This document shows positions 26,615 through 35,671 of a stretch of 64,000 nucleotides of DNA, piece after piece. The stretch spans positions 181,069 to 245,068 of the forward strand of contig NZ_BSOA01000048.1 of assembly GCF_030160275.1 (NCBI RefSeq), in the 5' to 3' direction. The notes under the pieces were generated by a model, which saw only the letters and a program-made list of their open reading frames with translations, searched no databases and was not told where the DNA came from. The stretch comes from Dyella flagellata (GTDB taxonomy: Bacteria; Pseudomonadota; Gammaproteobacteria; Xanthomonadales; Rhodanobacteraceae). Position 1 is the first letter of the stretch. Each line of letters opens with the position of its first letter. The position numbers and the translations under genes are program-made.

Positions 26615-29044
26615 TCAAAAGTGCCCGGTATATGAGTCGGGGCTGTAGTTCTCGAACTTGGTGTAGTGCCCGAGGAAGGTCAGCTTGACCGTATCCGTGG
26701 GGCCGTTACGCTGCTTGCCGATGATGATCTCGGCCAGGCCTTTGTCCGGGGATTCCTTGTTGTAGTACTCGTCGCGGTAGATGAACATGATCACGTCCGC
26801 GTCCTGCTCGATAGCGCCCGATTCACGCAAGTCCGACATCATCGGCCGCTTGTCCGCGCGCTGCTCCAGCGAGCGGTTCAACTGCGACAGTGCGATCACC
26901 GGCACGTTGAGTTCCTTCGCCAGGCCTTTCAGCGAGCGCGAGATTTCGGAAATTTCCGTAGCACGGTTTTCCTTGTTGCCGGGCACCTGCATCAGCTGCA
27001 GGTAGTCGATCACGATCAAGCCCAGGCCGCCATGCTCGCGCGCCAGGCGTCGCGAGCGTGAACGCATTTCCACCGGCGAAAGACCCGGCGTGTCATCGAT
27101 GAAGATCTTCGCCTCGGACAACAGCGCGATAGCGTTGGTGACGCGCGGCCAATCTTCCTCAGCCAGGTCGCCCGTGCGCAGGTGCTGTGCGTGAATGCGG
27201 CCTACCGAAGAAATCAGACGGAAGGCCAGCTGCGAAGCGGACATTTCCATCGAGAAAATCGCTACCGGCTTCTTGGCGCGCAGAGCACAGGCTTCGGCAA
27301 TGTTGACCGAGAAGGCGGTGTTATGAGTCACCACATAGTCGTCAGTCAGGTACAGTCGCGAAGCATGCGAGACCGATATGCACTGCGTCGCAGCCTGCCG
27401 CGTCGGCTCGATCGAGACGATGACCGGTTGCTTGCGACGAACGCGCCCTTTCTCCAGGCGCTCGCGCTTACCTTCGAACAGGAACAAGTTTTGCGGATCG
27501 GGGTGGCTGATCGTGCATACGTAGGCCAACGCGCCATTCCGACGTTCGCCCTCATGGGTGAAGGAAGTCTGCTTCTCGGCCATCGAGCACCAGCCACCCA
27601 GCGAGCGCACCAGTTCGCACACGTCGCGCGCCAGCTCGATGCTGACTGTGCAAAAACGCACGCTACCCCAGGACTCCACCCAGCCATCCGTATCAAGCAA
27701 GCCACGTAGCACGTCCAGCCGCACATCCTTGGCGGCATCCAGATAAACCCGCGGGATAAACTTGTCGTAGCTGGTTCGGCCCCACAGACCCAGTTGTTCA
27801 AGCCCCTGTTTGACCGGATTGACCCGTGCCCGCTTCGCGCCTTCGCTGGTGCAACGCTTGATGCGCCAGTCGTACTGGCCGGCATACTGCAGCTCCAGCT
27901 CCGCGCCGACACGGGCGCGCATGCGGTTCAGAGTTTCCTCGGCCTTGACGCTGAAACGCACGGCAGTGCCTCCAAGCGAGCCGTCGCCCAGCAAGGCACC
28001 CAACAACCAGCCATCAAGCGGCAGTTTTTCGCTGTGGCCAAAGTCGCCGCTGGGGAGATCGATCCACAGGCGTTTCTGATAGCGTCGGCGCTGCAGCAAG
28101 CTGCGGATTTCGCCCGTGGTTATGGTTCGCGGACGATCCCACTGACGATAGTGAACCGTCCAAAGATGCTCGTCGCAACATTCAGCCGAACGGCCATCCG
28201 AGAAGCGGACGCGATAAACCTGGCGCTCGCCCTGCGGATAAACACCAGTCACCATGGATGGCGCGCCATCGACGGAAGCCAGCGCATCGCCGACCTCCAG
28301 TTCGCCCATGCGCTTCCATCCGGTCAGCGTCTTGATTCGCGCATCCAGCGGCTGGGCCTTCCCCATCGACGGTCGCGCCGCCACGATGATCAGGTCCGAC
28401 GGCTGCAAACCCGACGTGAGGTTGTCCAGATCGCTGAATCCGGTGGAGATGCCGGTGAGCTGGCCGCGGTTCTGGTACCGCTCGTGCAACTGGCGGAAGG
28501 CGTCCTTCACCGCCTCGCGCATGGATACGGTGTCTTTCTTGCCGCGTGCACCGGACTCGGCGATGTGGAACACGCGCTGCTCGGCGGACTCCAGCACCTC
28601 GTGCACGGTCTTGCCTTCCGGGCGGTAGCCGTCTTCGGTGATCGCGGTGCCTGCGTCGATCAGCTGGCGCAGCACGGATTTCTCGCGCACGATTTCGGCA
28701 TAGGCGATGATGTTCGCCGCGCTCGGCGTCGCGTTGGCCAGCTCCACCAGGTAGCTCGCACCGCCCACCATTTCGGCCAGGCCGTTGGCCTCGAACCAGT
28801 CACCCAGCGTGATCGCGTCGCAAGGCATGCCTTTGTTGGCAAGCTCGCTGATCGCGCGCCAGATCAACCGGTGATCCTTGCGATAGAAATCCTGCTCGCC
28901 GAGCTTGTCGGCGACGCGGTCCAATGCATCGGCCGCCAGCATCAAGCCGCCCAGCACAGCCTGCTCGGCGTCGATGGAGTGCGGCGGTACCCGCAACGCT
29001 TCGACGGAGTTATGGGCGGGTTTGCGTTCGGGAGCAAAGGACAT
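26615..29044 (-). CDS. dnaB: Replicative DNA helicase DnaB interrupted by an intein
   Basis: Hexameric replication-fork helicase. The precursor is about 809 residues; removing the intein leaves about 463, the usual DnaB length. The N-terminal domain begins VPPHSIDAEQAVLGGLM. The Walker A motif is split after ARPSMGK by a 346-residue insertion and resumes with TAFSVNIAEACA. Walker B is LIVIDYLQLM; the C-terminal part has RESGAIEQDADVIMFIYRDE. The second ATG (29044) sits 7 bases behind an AGGGA ribosome site and is preferred to 29050, which overlaps it. Active helicase requires splicing, because the nucleotide-binding P-loop is otherwise broken. Confidence 0.96.
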   Translation of the reverse strand: MSFAPERKPAHNSVEALRVPPHSIDAEQAVLGGLMLAADALDRVADKLGEQDFYRKDHRLIWRAISELANKGMPCDAITLGDWFEANGLAEMVGGASYLVELANATPSAANIIAYAEIVREKSVLRQLIDAGTAITEDGYRPEGKTVHEVLESAEQRVFHIAESGARGKKDTVSMREAVKDAFRQLHERYQNRGQLTGISTGFSDLDNLTSGLQPSDLIIVAARPSMGKAQPLDARIKTLTGWKRMGELEVGDALASVDGAPSMVTGVYPQGERQVYRVRFSDGRSAECCDEHLWTVHYRQWDRPRTITTGEIRSLLQRRRYQKRLWIDLPSGDFGHSEKLPLDGWLLGALLGDGSLGGTAVRFSVKAEETLNRMRARVGAELELQYAGQYDWRIKRCTSEGAKRARVNPVKQGLEQLGLWGRTSYDKFIPRVYLDAAKDVRLDVLRGLLDTDGWVESWGSVRFCTVSIELARDVCELVRSLGGWCSMAEKQTSFTHEGERRNGALAYVCTISHPDPQNLFLFEGKRERLEKGRVRRKQPVIVSIEPTRQAATQCISVSHASRLYLTDDYVVTHNTAFSVNIAEACALRAKKPVAIFSMEMSASQLAFRLISSVGRIHAQHLRTGDLAEEDWPRVTNAIALLSEAKIFIDDTPGLSPVEMRSRSRRLAREHGGLGLIVIDYLQLMQVPGNKENRATEISEISRSLKGLAKELNVPVIALSQLNRSLEQRADKRPMMSDLRESGAIEQDADVIMFIYRDEYYNKESPDKGLAEIIIGKQRNGPTDTVKLTFLGHYTKFENYSPDSYTGHF
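27320..28357 (-). mobile_element. DnaB intein with LAGLIDADG homing endonuclease, class 3-type
   Basis: 346-residue intein, inserted between Lys and Thr of the P-loop (GK/T). First residue is Ala, so the normal Cys/Ser-1 nucleophile is absent. Three residues fit the class 3 set: Trp66 (CDEHLW, two after the block B His64), Cys326 (QCISV, block F) and Thr344 in the terminal VVTHN; the +1 extein residue is Thr. Terminal His345-Asn346 for cyclisation are intact. Two dodecapeptide motifs, WLLGALLGDG near 117-126 and LRGLLDTDG at 217-225, show an apparently intact DOD-type homing endonuclease. Boundaries follow the DnaB extein reading exactly in frame. Confidence 0.93.
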
Positions 29045-29191
29045 GGACATTCCCTGTAGCAGGGTAGACGCGCAAAGCCGCGTAGGCAGGCATAAGCTGC
29101 GAGCATACGCGGTGCTGTCTCACGGTGTAAGACAATAAGTCTGTGGATATCTTGTGGGCTGGCGGGGATAAGTGCGCCCACGTAGAAAACA

Positions 29192-29221
29192 AAAGGCACT
29201 CGCGTTGACGCGAATGCCTTT
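29192..29221. terminator. Terminator between rplI and dnaB
   Basis: Stem AAAGGCACTCGCG / CGCGAATGCCTTT (one mismatch), loop TTGA, with an A-run on the left that becomes a U-run on the minus strand. It ends the rpsF-rpsR-rplI transcript. Confidence 0.8.
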
Positions 29222-29288
29222 GTCGGTTGCTTAGGTCCAGATCGAACGGCGGCGCCATGCGCACCGCGATCCGTAGGGTCGCCGAGGC

Positions 29289-29741
29289 TTACTGCTTCTC
29301 GGGAACCACTACCACCTTGACCGAGCCCTGCACGTCGGCGTGCAGGCTGACCACCACTTCGAACTCGCCGATGTGGCGAATCGGGCCTTCGCCCTGGATC
29401 ACTTCACCTTTGTGGATGTCATGACCGGCCGCCTGCAAGGCGTCGGCGATCTCGCGCGGGCCGACCGAGCCGTACAGCTTGCCTTCGGGGCTAGCGTTGG
29501 CGCTGATGGTCACCGTCACGTCGGCCAGCTTGGCCTGGCGTGTGTGGGCGTTGCTCAGCAGATTGTTGGCCTTGGCCTCGTATTCGGCGCGACGGGCTTC
29601 GAACGCGGCAAGGTTATCGGCGTTCACGCGCACGGCCTTGCCCTGCGGCAGCAGGTAGTTACGGCCGTAACCCGGCTTTACATTGACCTTGTCGCCAAGG
29701 TTGCCGAGGTTGCGCACCTTTTCAAGCAGAATGAGTTCCAT
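29289..29741 (-). CDS. rplI: 50S ribosomal protein L9
   Basis: 150 residues. [20 protein letters not shown], the [13 protein letters not shown] motif and the long central helix are typical of L9; the C-terminal domain ends [19 protein letters not shown]. Last gene of rpsF-rpsR-rplI. Confidence 0.98.
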   Translation of the reverse strand: MELILLEKVRNLGNLGDKVNVKPGYGRNYLLPQGKAVRVNADNLAAFEARRAEYEAKANNLLSNAHTRQAKLADVTVTISANASPEGKLYGSVGPREIADALQAAGHDIHKGEVIQGEGPIRHIGEFEVVVSLHADVQGSVKVVVVPEKQ

Positions 29742-29807
29742 GATTGATTCCTCGATTCGTTAGCACCGGAGTGGCCCGATGCAGCCGTGGACGGTTGTCC
29801 GAAGGGA

Positions 29808-29846
29808 TGAAAACCGCCCCGCCCTTCAAGGGCGAGGCGGGTATAG
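29808..29846 (-). other. GC-rich hairpin between rpsR and rplI
   Basis: On the minus strand a stem of the type ACCCGCC...GGCGGT encloses the inner hairpin GCCCTT/AAGGGC, followed by TTTTC. It may act as a processing site or partial terminator within the ribosomal protein operon; its strength cannot be judged from sequence. Confidence 0.45.
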
Positions 29847-29849
29847 CGA

Positions 29850-30080
29850 TCAAACGTCGTGGTTGTCGGTGTACGGCAACAGCGCGAGGAAGCGTGCACG
29901 CTTGATGGCCGTGGCCAGCTGGCGCTGGTAACGCGCCTTGGTGCCGGTGATGCGGCTGGGCACGATCTTGCCGTTTTCGGTGACGTACTGGCGCAAGGTG
30001 TTGAGATCCTTGTAGTCGATCTCTTTGACTTTTTCGGCCGTGAAGCGGCAGAACTTGCGGCGGCGGAAGAACTTGGACAT
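29850..30080 (-). CDS. rpsR: 30S ribosomal protein S18
   Basis: 76 residues: [43 protein letters not shown] and [22 protein letters not shown] are the S18 hallmarks. One Cys only, so no zinc-ribbon variant. It lies 17 bases after rpsF; S18 forms a heterodimer with S6. Confidence 0.98.
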   Translation of the reverse strand: MSKFFRRRKFCRFTAEKVKEIDYKDLNTLRQYVTENGKIVPSRITGTKARYQRQLATAIKRARFLALLPYTDNHDV

Positions 30081-30097
30081 GGCGGCTGGCTCCTGGA

Positions 30098-30526
30098 TCA
30101 GTCTTCGTTGTCGGCGTCGTCGCTATCGGCACGACCCACGCGGCGGTCATCGCCTTCGGCGTCGTCGTCACGGCGGCGCGAGGACTTGGCGTCATCCTTT
30201 TCCTTGCTCTTGAGGATGAAGGACTGCTCGGTATCAGCCTCGTCGCGCTTGATCACCAGGTGGCGCAGCACGGCGTCGTTGAAGCGGAAGCCCGACTCCA
30301 GCTCGTTCAGCACGTTCTGGCTCACTTCGATGTTGAGCAGCACGTAGTGAGCCTTGGCCAGGTTCACGATCGGGTACGCCAGCTGGCGGCGGCCCCAGTC
30401 TTCCAGGCGGTGGATCTTGCCGCCGTCGGAGCTGATCAGCGTCTTGTAGCGCTCGATCATCGCCGGAACCTGCTCGCTCTGGTCGGGATGGACCAGGAAT
30501 ACAACTTCGTAATGACGCAAGGTCAT
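30098..30526 (-). CDS. rpsF: 30S ribosomal protein S6
   Basis: 142 residues. [20 protein letters not shown] and [17 protein letters not shown] identify S6. The C-terminal tail is long and highly charged ([26 protein letters not shown]), a region that in E. coli ends in glutamates added by RimK; here the end is ...NED. First gene of the operon, preceded by a probable S6:S18 leader structure. Confidence 0.97.
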   Translation of the reverse strand: MTLRHYEVVFLVHPDQSEQVPAMIERYKTLISSDGGKIHRLEDWGRRQLAYPIVNLAKAHYVLLNIEVSQNVLNELESGFRFNDAVLRHLVIKRDEADTEQSFILKSKEKDDAKSSRRRDDDAEGDDRRVGRADSDDADNED

Positions 30527-30564
30527 TGGGAAAACTCCTTATGGATGGGACCCTTACGGGCCTC

Positions 30565-30595
30565 GTAGCCTCCCGCGACAGGCGGTGAGGCAAGG
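30565..30595 (-). promoter_or_regulatory. Probable S6:S18-binding leader of the rpsF operon
   Basis: In the 5' leader on the minus strand, GCCTC (30591-30587) pairs with GAGGC (30572-30568). The enclosed strand begins ACCGCC, giving the unpaired CCG and short internal hairpin expected of the rpsF leader bound by the S6:S18 complex for feedback control. It sits about 40 bases before the rpsF start. Match is by eye. Confidence 0.5.
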
Positions 30596-30734
30596 GCTGT
30601 CCAACACCTTCACGGCGCGGACAGAAGCGGAATTGTAAGCGGGATGAGCGAAACGGCGCAAGTCGCTGAATTGGCTGGGATGCCGACGCTCGCGCCGAAG
30701 CGGGATCTGCGCGGGATCGTCCCCTGGCCGACGC

Positions 30735-31061
30735 TCAGCCGACCGTGAAGCTCTCGCCACAGCCACATTCGCCGGTGGCATTGGGGTTATGGAACACGAA
30801 GCTGGCGTTGAGCCCCTGGCGCTGGAAGTCGATTTCGGTGCCTTCCACCAGCGGCAGGCTCTTGGCGTCGACGATCACCGGCACGCCCTCGATCTGGAAG
30901 GTCTGGTCTTCCTCGCCCACCTGCTGGGCCAGATCCACCACATAGGCGAAACCTGAACAGCCGGTGCGCTTCACGCCAAAGCGGACACCTGCGGCGGACG
31001 GCGCCTGCGCGAGGAACTGGCGCATGCGTTGCTGGGCGGAGGGGGTGATCGAGATGGTCAT
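30735..31061 (-). CDS. A-type Fe-S cluster carrier (IscA/SufA/ErpA family)
   Basis: 108 residues. The three cluster-ligand cysteines are in KRTGCSGFAYV and ECGCGESF. Overall more like IscA/SufA than ErpA (VRFGVKRTGCSG, LNASFVFHNPNATGECGCG). It would carry nascent clusters to apo-enzymes. Start 31061 (MTISITPSAQQRM) by homology. It is divergent from asnS with about 130 bases between. Confidence 0.9.
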   Translation of the reverse strand: MTISITPSAQQRMRQFLAQAPSAAGVRFGVKRTGCSGFAYVVDLAQQVGEEDQTFQIEGVPVIVDAKSLPLVEGTEIDFQRQGLNASFVFHNPNATGECGCGESFTVG

Positions 31062-31192
31062 AAGGACTTGCGGTCTTGAATCGGGCACTTGAGCGCATGC
31101 AGCGTGTCGCAGTGCGGCAAGGGCTACATTATCATGCCCGCTTGCCTTCACGCCCATGAACAGATGGGCGCCTTCCCTAGGAGTTTCAATCC

Positions 31193-32593
<1,401 letters not shown>

Positions 32594-32610
32594 TTCCTCG
32601 GGCAATACTC

Positions 32611-33411
32611 ATGCGTTTCAAACTGCTACTCGTCCTCGCATCCGTCCTGGCGCTTGCCGCTTGCCATAGCGTCAAGCTGCCGCGACCTACCGACCTGCTG
32701 CCGCAGAGCCAGCCGATCCGGCCCTTGGCAGACGCCAAGAAAGCACTCAGCGACGCGACGCCCTGTTGCACGACTTTCGCGGACTTCTCCTATCAAACGC
32801 GCCTGCCCTGGCGGCCGCAGCGCTTTGAACTCGGCCCAGGCAGCCAGGTGGCCGCGATCAACGGTTCGCGCAGCTACTTCCTTAGCTTCGCGCTGCCGCA
32901 GGACGTGAAGCTGCCGTACAAGGTCGGCCTGAAATCGGAGCTGGTCGGGCGCTCCGTCACCAGCAGCAGCTATCTGTTCGCGCCTACCATCGTGCAGCTC
33001 GATGAAGCCTTCCAGCCGATCGACTCGCAGGACGTGAAGCTGTGCGAATACATGGGCTGGACCAACAGCGACAGCGGTGCGTTCGGCAGCGTTGAAATCA
33101 CCAGCGACCGTGCGCGCTACCTGGTGGTGTACAGCTCGTCCAAGCAGCAAACGGACAACACCTACTGGGAGCAATCGGCCAGCACGTTCTCCACTGCCAG
33201 CAGCACCACGCCCAGCACCGCGCCCACCACCACCACCATGGGCGGCAGCTATAAAATCCAGCACGGGCCGGAAGGCGTAGTCTGGATTGGCCTGATGGAC
33301 AACTCCTACAAGCGCGCAGTGAGCGGCGCGGTCTGCGGCAAGGCCCCGCAGGGCGACGGCCTGCTCAATTCCCTTGGCGCGGATCTTGGCCTGCCGCGGA
33401 GAAGCCCTTGA
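32611..33411 (+). CDS. MalM-like periplasmic lipoprotein
   Basis: 266 residues with lipobox ASVLALAAC (C18). The body (FADFSYQTRLPWRPQRFELGPGSQVAAINGSRSYFLSF) resembles MalM, the maltose-operon periplasmic protein. A Ser/Thr-rich linker at about residues 190-212 separates it from the C-terminal GSYKIQHGPEGVVWIGL. No maltose transport genes are nearby, so the MalM name reflects similarity only. It begins 17 bases after asnS and overlaps the next gene by 4 bases, so it may be in the asnS transcript. Confidence 0.75.
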   Translation: MRFKLLLVLASVLALAACHSVKLPRPTDLLPQSQPIRPLADAKKALSDATPCCTTFADFSYQTRLPWRPQRFELGPGSQVAAINGSRSYFLSFALPQDVKLPYKVGLKSELVGRSVTSSSYLFAPTIVQLDEAFQPIDSQDVKLCEYMGWTNSDSGAFGSVEITSDRARYLVVYSSSKQQTDNTYWEQSASTFSTASSTTPSTAPTTTTMGGSYKIQHGPEGVVWIGLMDNSYKRAVSGAVCGKAPQGDGLLNSLGADLGLPRRSP

Positions 33412-33734
33412 TTCTTGTGGTGGTCTACATCGGCTTGCTGGTGATCGGCCTCGCCTGCTTCATCACCCATGCCGTGCTGCCCTTTCGCATCGCCAAGCAT
33501 TTGCGCGAAGACTATCCGCAACACTGGAAAGTGATCGTGGATACCGGCAGCGCGCAGGCTGCGCATGGACCGCAATTATGGTTGCGCATGCAAAGCGTGC
33601 TGCGCTCGCCGGCGATCGCCGCCATCGACGATGCCGCGATCACGCGCTTATGGCGACGCTGGCGCTACAGTCAATGGCTGGCCTGGGCCTGCTGGGTCGC
33701 CGCGCTGGCCATGCAATGGTTCAGCCGTTCCTGA
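33408..33734 (+). CDS. Hypothetical inner-membrane protein with two TM segments
   Basis: 108 residues, starting at TTG 33408 that overlaps the MalM-like stop (TTGA). One TM helix at 2-24 (ILVVVYIGLLVIGLACFI) and another near the C-terminus (WLAWACWVAALAMQWF), with a basic cytoplasmic middle region (RLWRRWRYSQ). No family recognised. Coupling to the lipoprotein gene suggests a shared envelope role. Confidence 0.6.
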   Translation: MILVVVYIGLLVIGLACFITHAVLPFRIAKHLREDYPQHWKVIVDTGSAQAAHGPQLWLRMQSVLRSPAIAAIDDAAITRLWRRWRYSQWLAWACWVAALAMQWFSRS

Positions 33735-33747
33735 CCGGGAGATCCCC

Positions 33748-34539
33748 ATGGATTTGAATCTGAGCGGACGTCACGCCCTGGTGTGTGGCGCGTCGCAGGG
33801 CATCGGCCGGGCGACGGCGATCGAACTTGCCGAACTGGGCGCCGACGTCACCCTGCTGGCGCGTTCGGCCGAACGCCTCGCCGCACTCGCGGACAGCTTG
33901 CCGCGCAAACACGCCTCGCAACAGCATGCATGGCGCAGTGTGGACATGTCCGACAGCGACGGACTGAAAGCCGCAGCTTTCGGTATCGTCCAAACCCATC
34001 CGGTCCATATCCTGGTCAACAACACTGGTGGCCCGCCGGGCGGCCCGATTCATGGCGCCGAAACCACCGCTTTCGAAGATACCTTTCGCCAACACGTGCT
34101 GGCTGCGCACACGCTACTGCAAACGGTATTGCCTGGCATGCGCGACAGTAGCTACGGACGCGTGGTGAACGTGATTTCCACCTCGGTGAAAGAACCGATC
34201 CCGGGCCTGGGCGTTTCCAACACGGTGCGCGCCGCCATGGCCGCCTGGGCCAAGACGCTGGCCGGCGAGGTGGCTGTCGATGGCATCACCGTCAACAACG
34301 TGCTGCCCGGCTATACGCGCACGGCGCGACTGGACGGCTTACTGGCCGTGCAAGCCCAGAAAACCGGTCGCAGCGAACAGGAGCTGGCCAAGGAAATGGC
34401 CGCCGCCGTCCCCGCGCGGCGCTTTGCTGAGCCCGGAGAGGTCGCGGCGGTCATCGCCTTCCTGTGCACGCCGGCAGCCGCTTACGTCAATGGTGTGAGT
34501 ATTGCGGTAGATGGTGGGCGCACCAAAGCGCTTAGTTGA
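33748..34539 (+). CDS. Short-chain dehydrogenase/reductase lacking the usual catalytic Tyr
   Basis: 263-residue SDR: NAD(P) motif CGASQGIGRA near residue 13, structural NNTGGPPGGP near 90 and the C-terminal VNGVSIAVDGGRTK. At the active site the expected Tyr-x-x-x-Lys is replaced by S-N-T-V-R (GLGVSNTVRAAMAAW), with Ser retained upstream in VISTSV. A divergent FabG-like branch carries this change, so it is probably functional in another way rather than a sequencing error. Start 33748, 13 bases after the preceding gene. Confidence 0.85.
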   Translation: MDLNLSGRHALVCGASQGIGRATAIELAELGADVTLLARSAERLAALADSLPRKHASQQHAWRSVDMSDSDGLKAAAFGIVQTHPVHILVNNTGGPPGGPIHGAETTAFEDTFRQHVLAAHTLLQTVLPGMRDSSYGRVVNVISTSVKEPIPGLGVSNTVRAAMAAWAKTLAGEVAVDGITVNNVLPGYTRTARLDGLLAVQAQKTGRSEQELAKEMAAAVPARRFAEPGEVAAVIAFLCTPAAAYVNGVSIAVDGGRTKALS

Positions 34540-34544
34540 TCGCG

Positions 34545-34571
34545 CAGGCTGGGATGGTCATCCCAGCCTAC
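34545..34571. repeat. GTAG-type REP-like repeat, single unit
   Basis: CAGGCTGGGATGGTCATCCC followed by AGCCTAC, one palindromic unit directly after the SDR stop. The rest of the gap to 34757 holds no recognised gene. Confidence 0.75.
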
Positions 34572-34656
34572 GAATTCGACGTAGCAAACACCTCAAAATC
34601 ACGCACAAATCACATTCGCCCCGCACGGGGACCATCGCGCTTAAAAACTACCGGCC

Positions 34657-34676
34657 AGGTCATTTCAATGTCATGG
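34657..34676 (+). promoter_or_regulatory. Candidate Pho box
   Basis: Two GTCAT elements (34659-34663 and 34670-34674) repeat with an 11-base period, as in the PhoB consensus of two CTGTCAT units. They lie about 80 bases upstream of the phosphoesterase start. This is a suggestion from spacing and half-site match only. Confidence 0.3.
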
Positions 34677-34756
34677 CTGCTCGGTAGCGTGCCCGGCGCG
34701 CGGCCGATCGCGCGAAGCATGGTCATTGTCAATCACACACACTTGAGGGGTTACGA

Positions 34757-35611
34757 ATGAGACACACAGTGAAGTGGATATTCGCCCTGTTTGCCGCTGC
34801 CACGGCGCAAATCGCGTTGGCGGCACCGCCCAAATACGATCACGTCGTCATCGTAGTGATGGAGAACAAGGAAAACGTCCAGGTCCTGGGCAGCGGCGCC
34901 GCGCCGTATATGGACAGCCTCGCCGCGCAAGGCGTGATCTTCAACCAGGCCTTTGCGATCACCCACCCGAGCCAGCCCAATTACCTGGCGCTGTTCTCAG
35001 GCGATACGCAGGGCGTGACGGACGACTCCTGTCCGCAGGATCTGGGCAATATCGCGAACCTGGGCGCGGCCTTGATCACGGCCGGCTACAGCTTCACCGG
35101 TTACGCGGAAAATCTGCCCTCTGACGGCGCCACCGATTGCTGGAGCAGCGATCGCCTGTACGCGCGCAAGCACGCCCCATGGGTGGACTTCTCGAACGTG
35201 CCAACCACCAGCAGCCTGATGTTCAGCGAGTTCCCCACTGACTTCACGCAACTGCCCACGGTCTCGTTCGTAATCCCCAACATGTGCGACGACATGCACG
35301 ACTGCGACGTGGGTACCGGCGACAGCTGGCTGCAGAACAACATGGACGCCTACGCGCAGTGGGCTCAAACCCACAATAGCCTGCTGATCGTAACGTTCGA
35401 CGAAGACGACTCGGCAACTTCGGCCAACCAGATACCGATGTTCTGGGTCGGTCAAGGCATTGCGCCCGGCACGCAGAGCAATACCCCGGCCAATCACTAC
35501 AACGTGTTGCGCACTTTGCTCGACATGTACGGCCTTGCGCCCTTCGCCAATGCCGCCAATGTGAGTGCCATCAGCGATCCGTGGAGCGCCACGCCAAGCC
35601 CGACTCCTTGA
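34757..35611 (+). CDS. Secreted phosphoesterase/acid phosphatase (AcpA-like)
   Basis: 284 residues with a signal peptide (cleavage near ALAAPP, residue 23). The mature part shows phosphoesterase-family motifs: HVVIVVMENKENVQV with metal ligands E/N, ITHPSQPNYLALFSGDTQG with the nucleophile region, and IVTFDEDDS. This family includes acid phosphatases and phospholipase C-like enzymes. Cys pairs (CPQD, CWSS, CDDMHDC) may form disulfides. It may be phosphate-regulated (see the candidate Pho box). Confidence 0.85.
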   Translation: MRHTVKWIFALFAAATAQIALAAPPKYDHVVIVVMENKENVQVLGSGAAPYMDSLAAQGVIFNQAFAITHPSQPNYLALFSGDTQGVTDDSCPQDLGNIANLGAALITAGYSFTGYAENLPSDGATDCWSSDRLYARKHAPWVDFSNVPTTSSLMFSEFPTDFTQLPTVSFVIPNMCDDMHDCDVGTGDSWLQNNMDAYAQWAQTHNSLLIVTFDEDDSATSANQIPMFWVGQGIAPGTQSNTPANHYNVLRTLLDMYGLAPFANAANVSAISDPWSATPSPTP

Positions 35612-35671
35612 GATAAAGACATACGGACGCGTCCGGTGCATTCCACCCGGACAGGCTCTAAGCTTGGGCGG

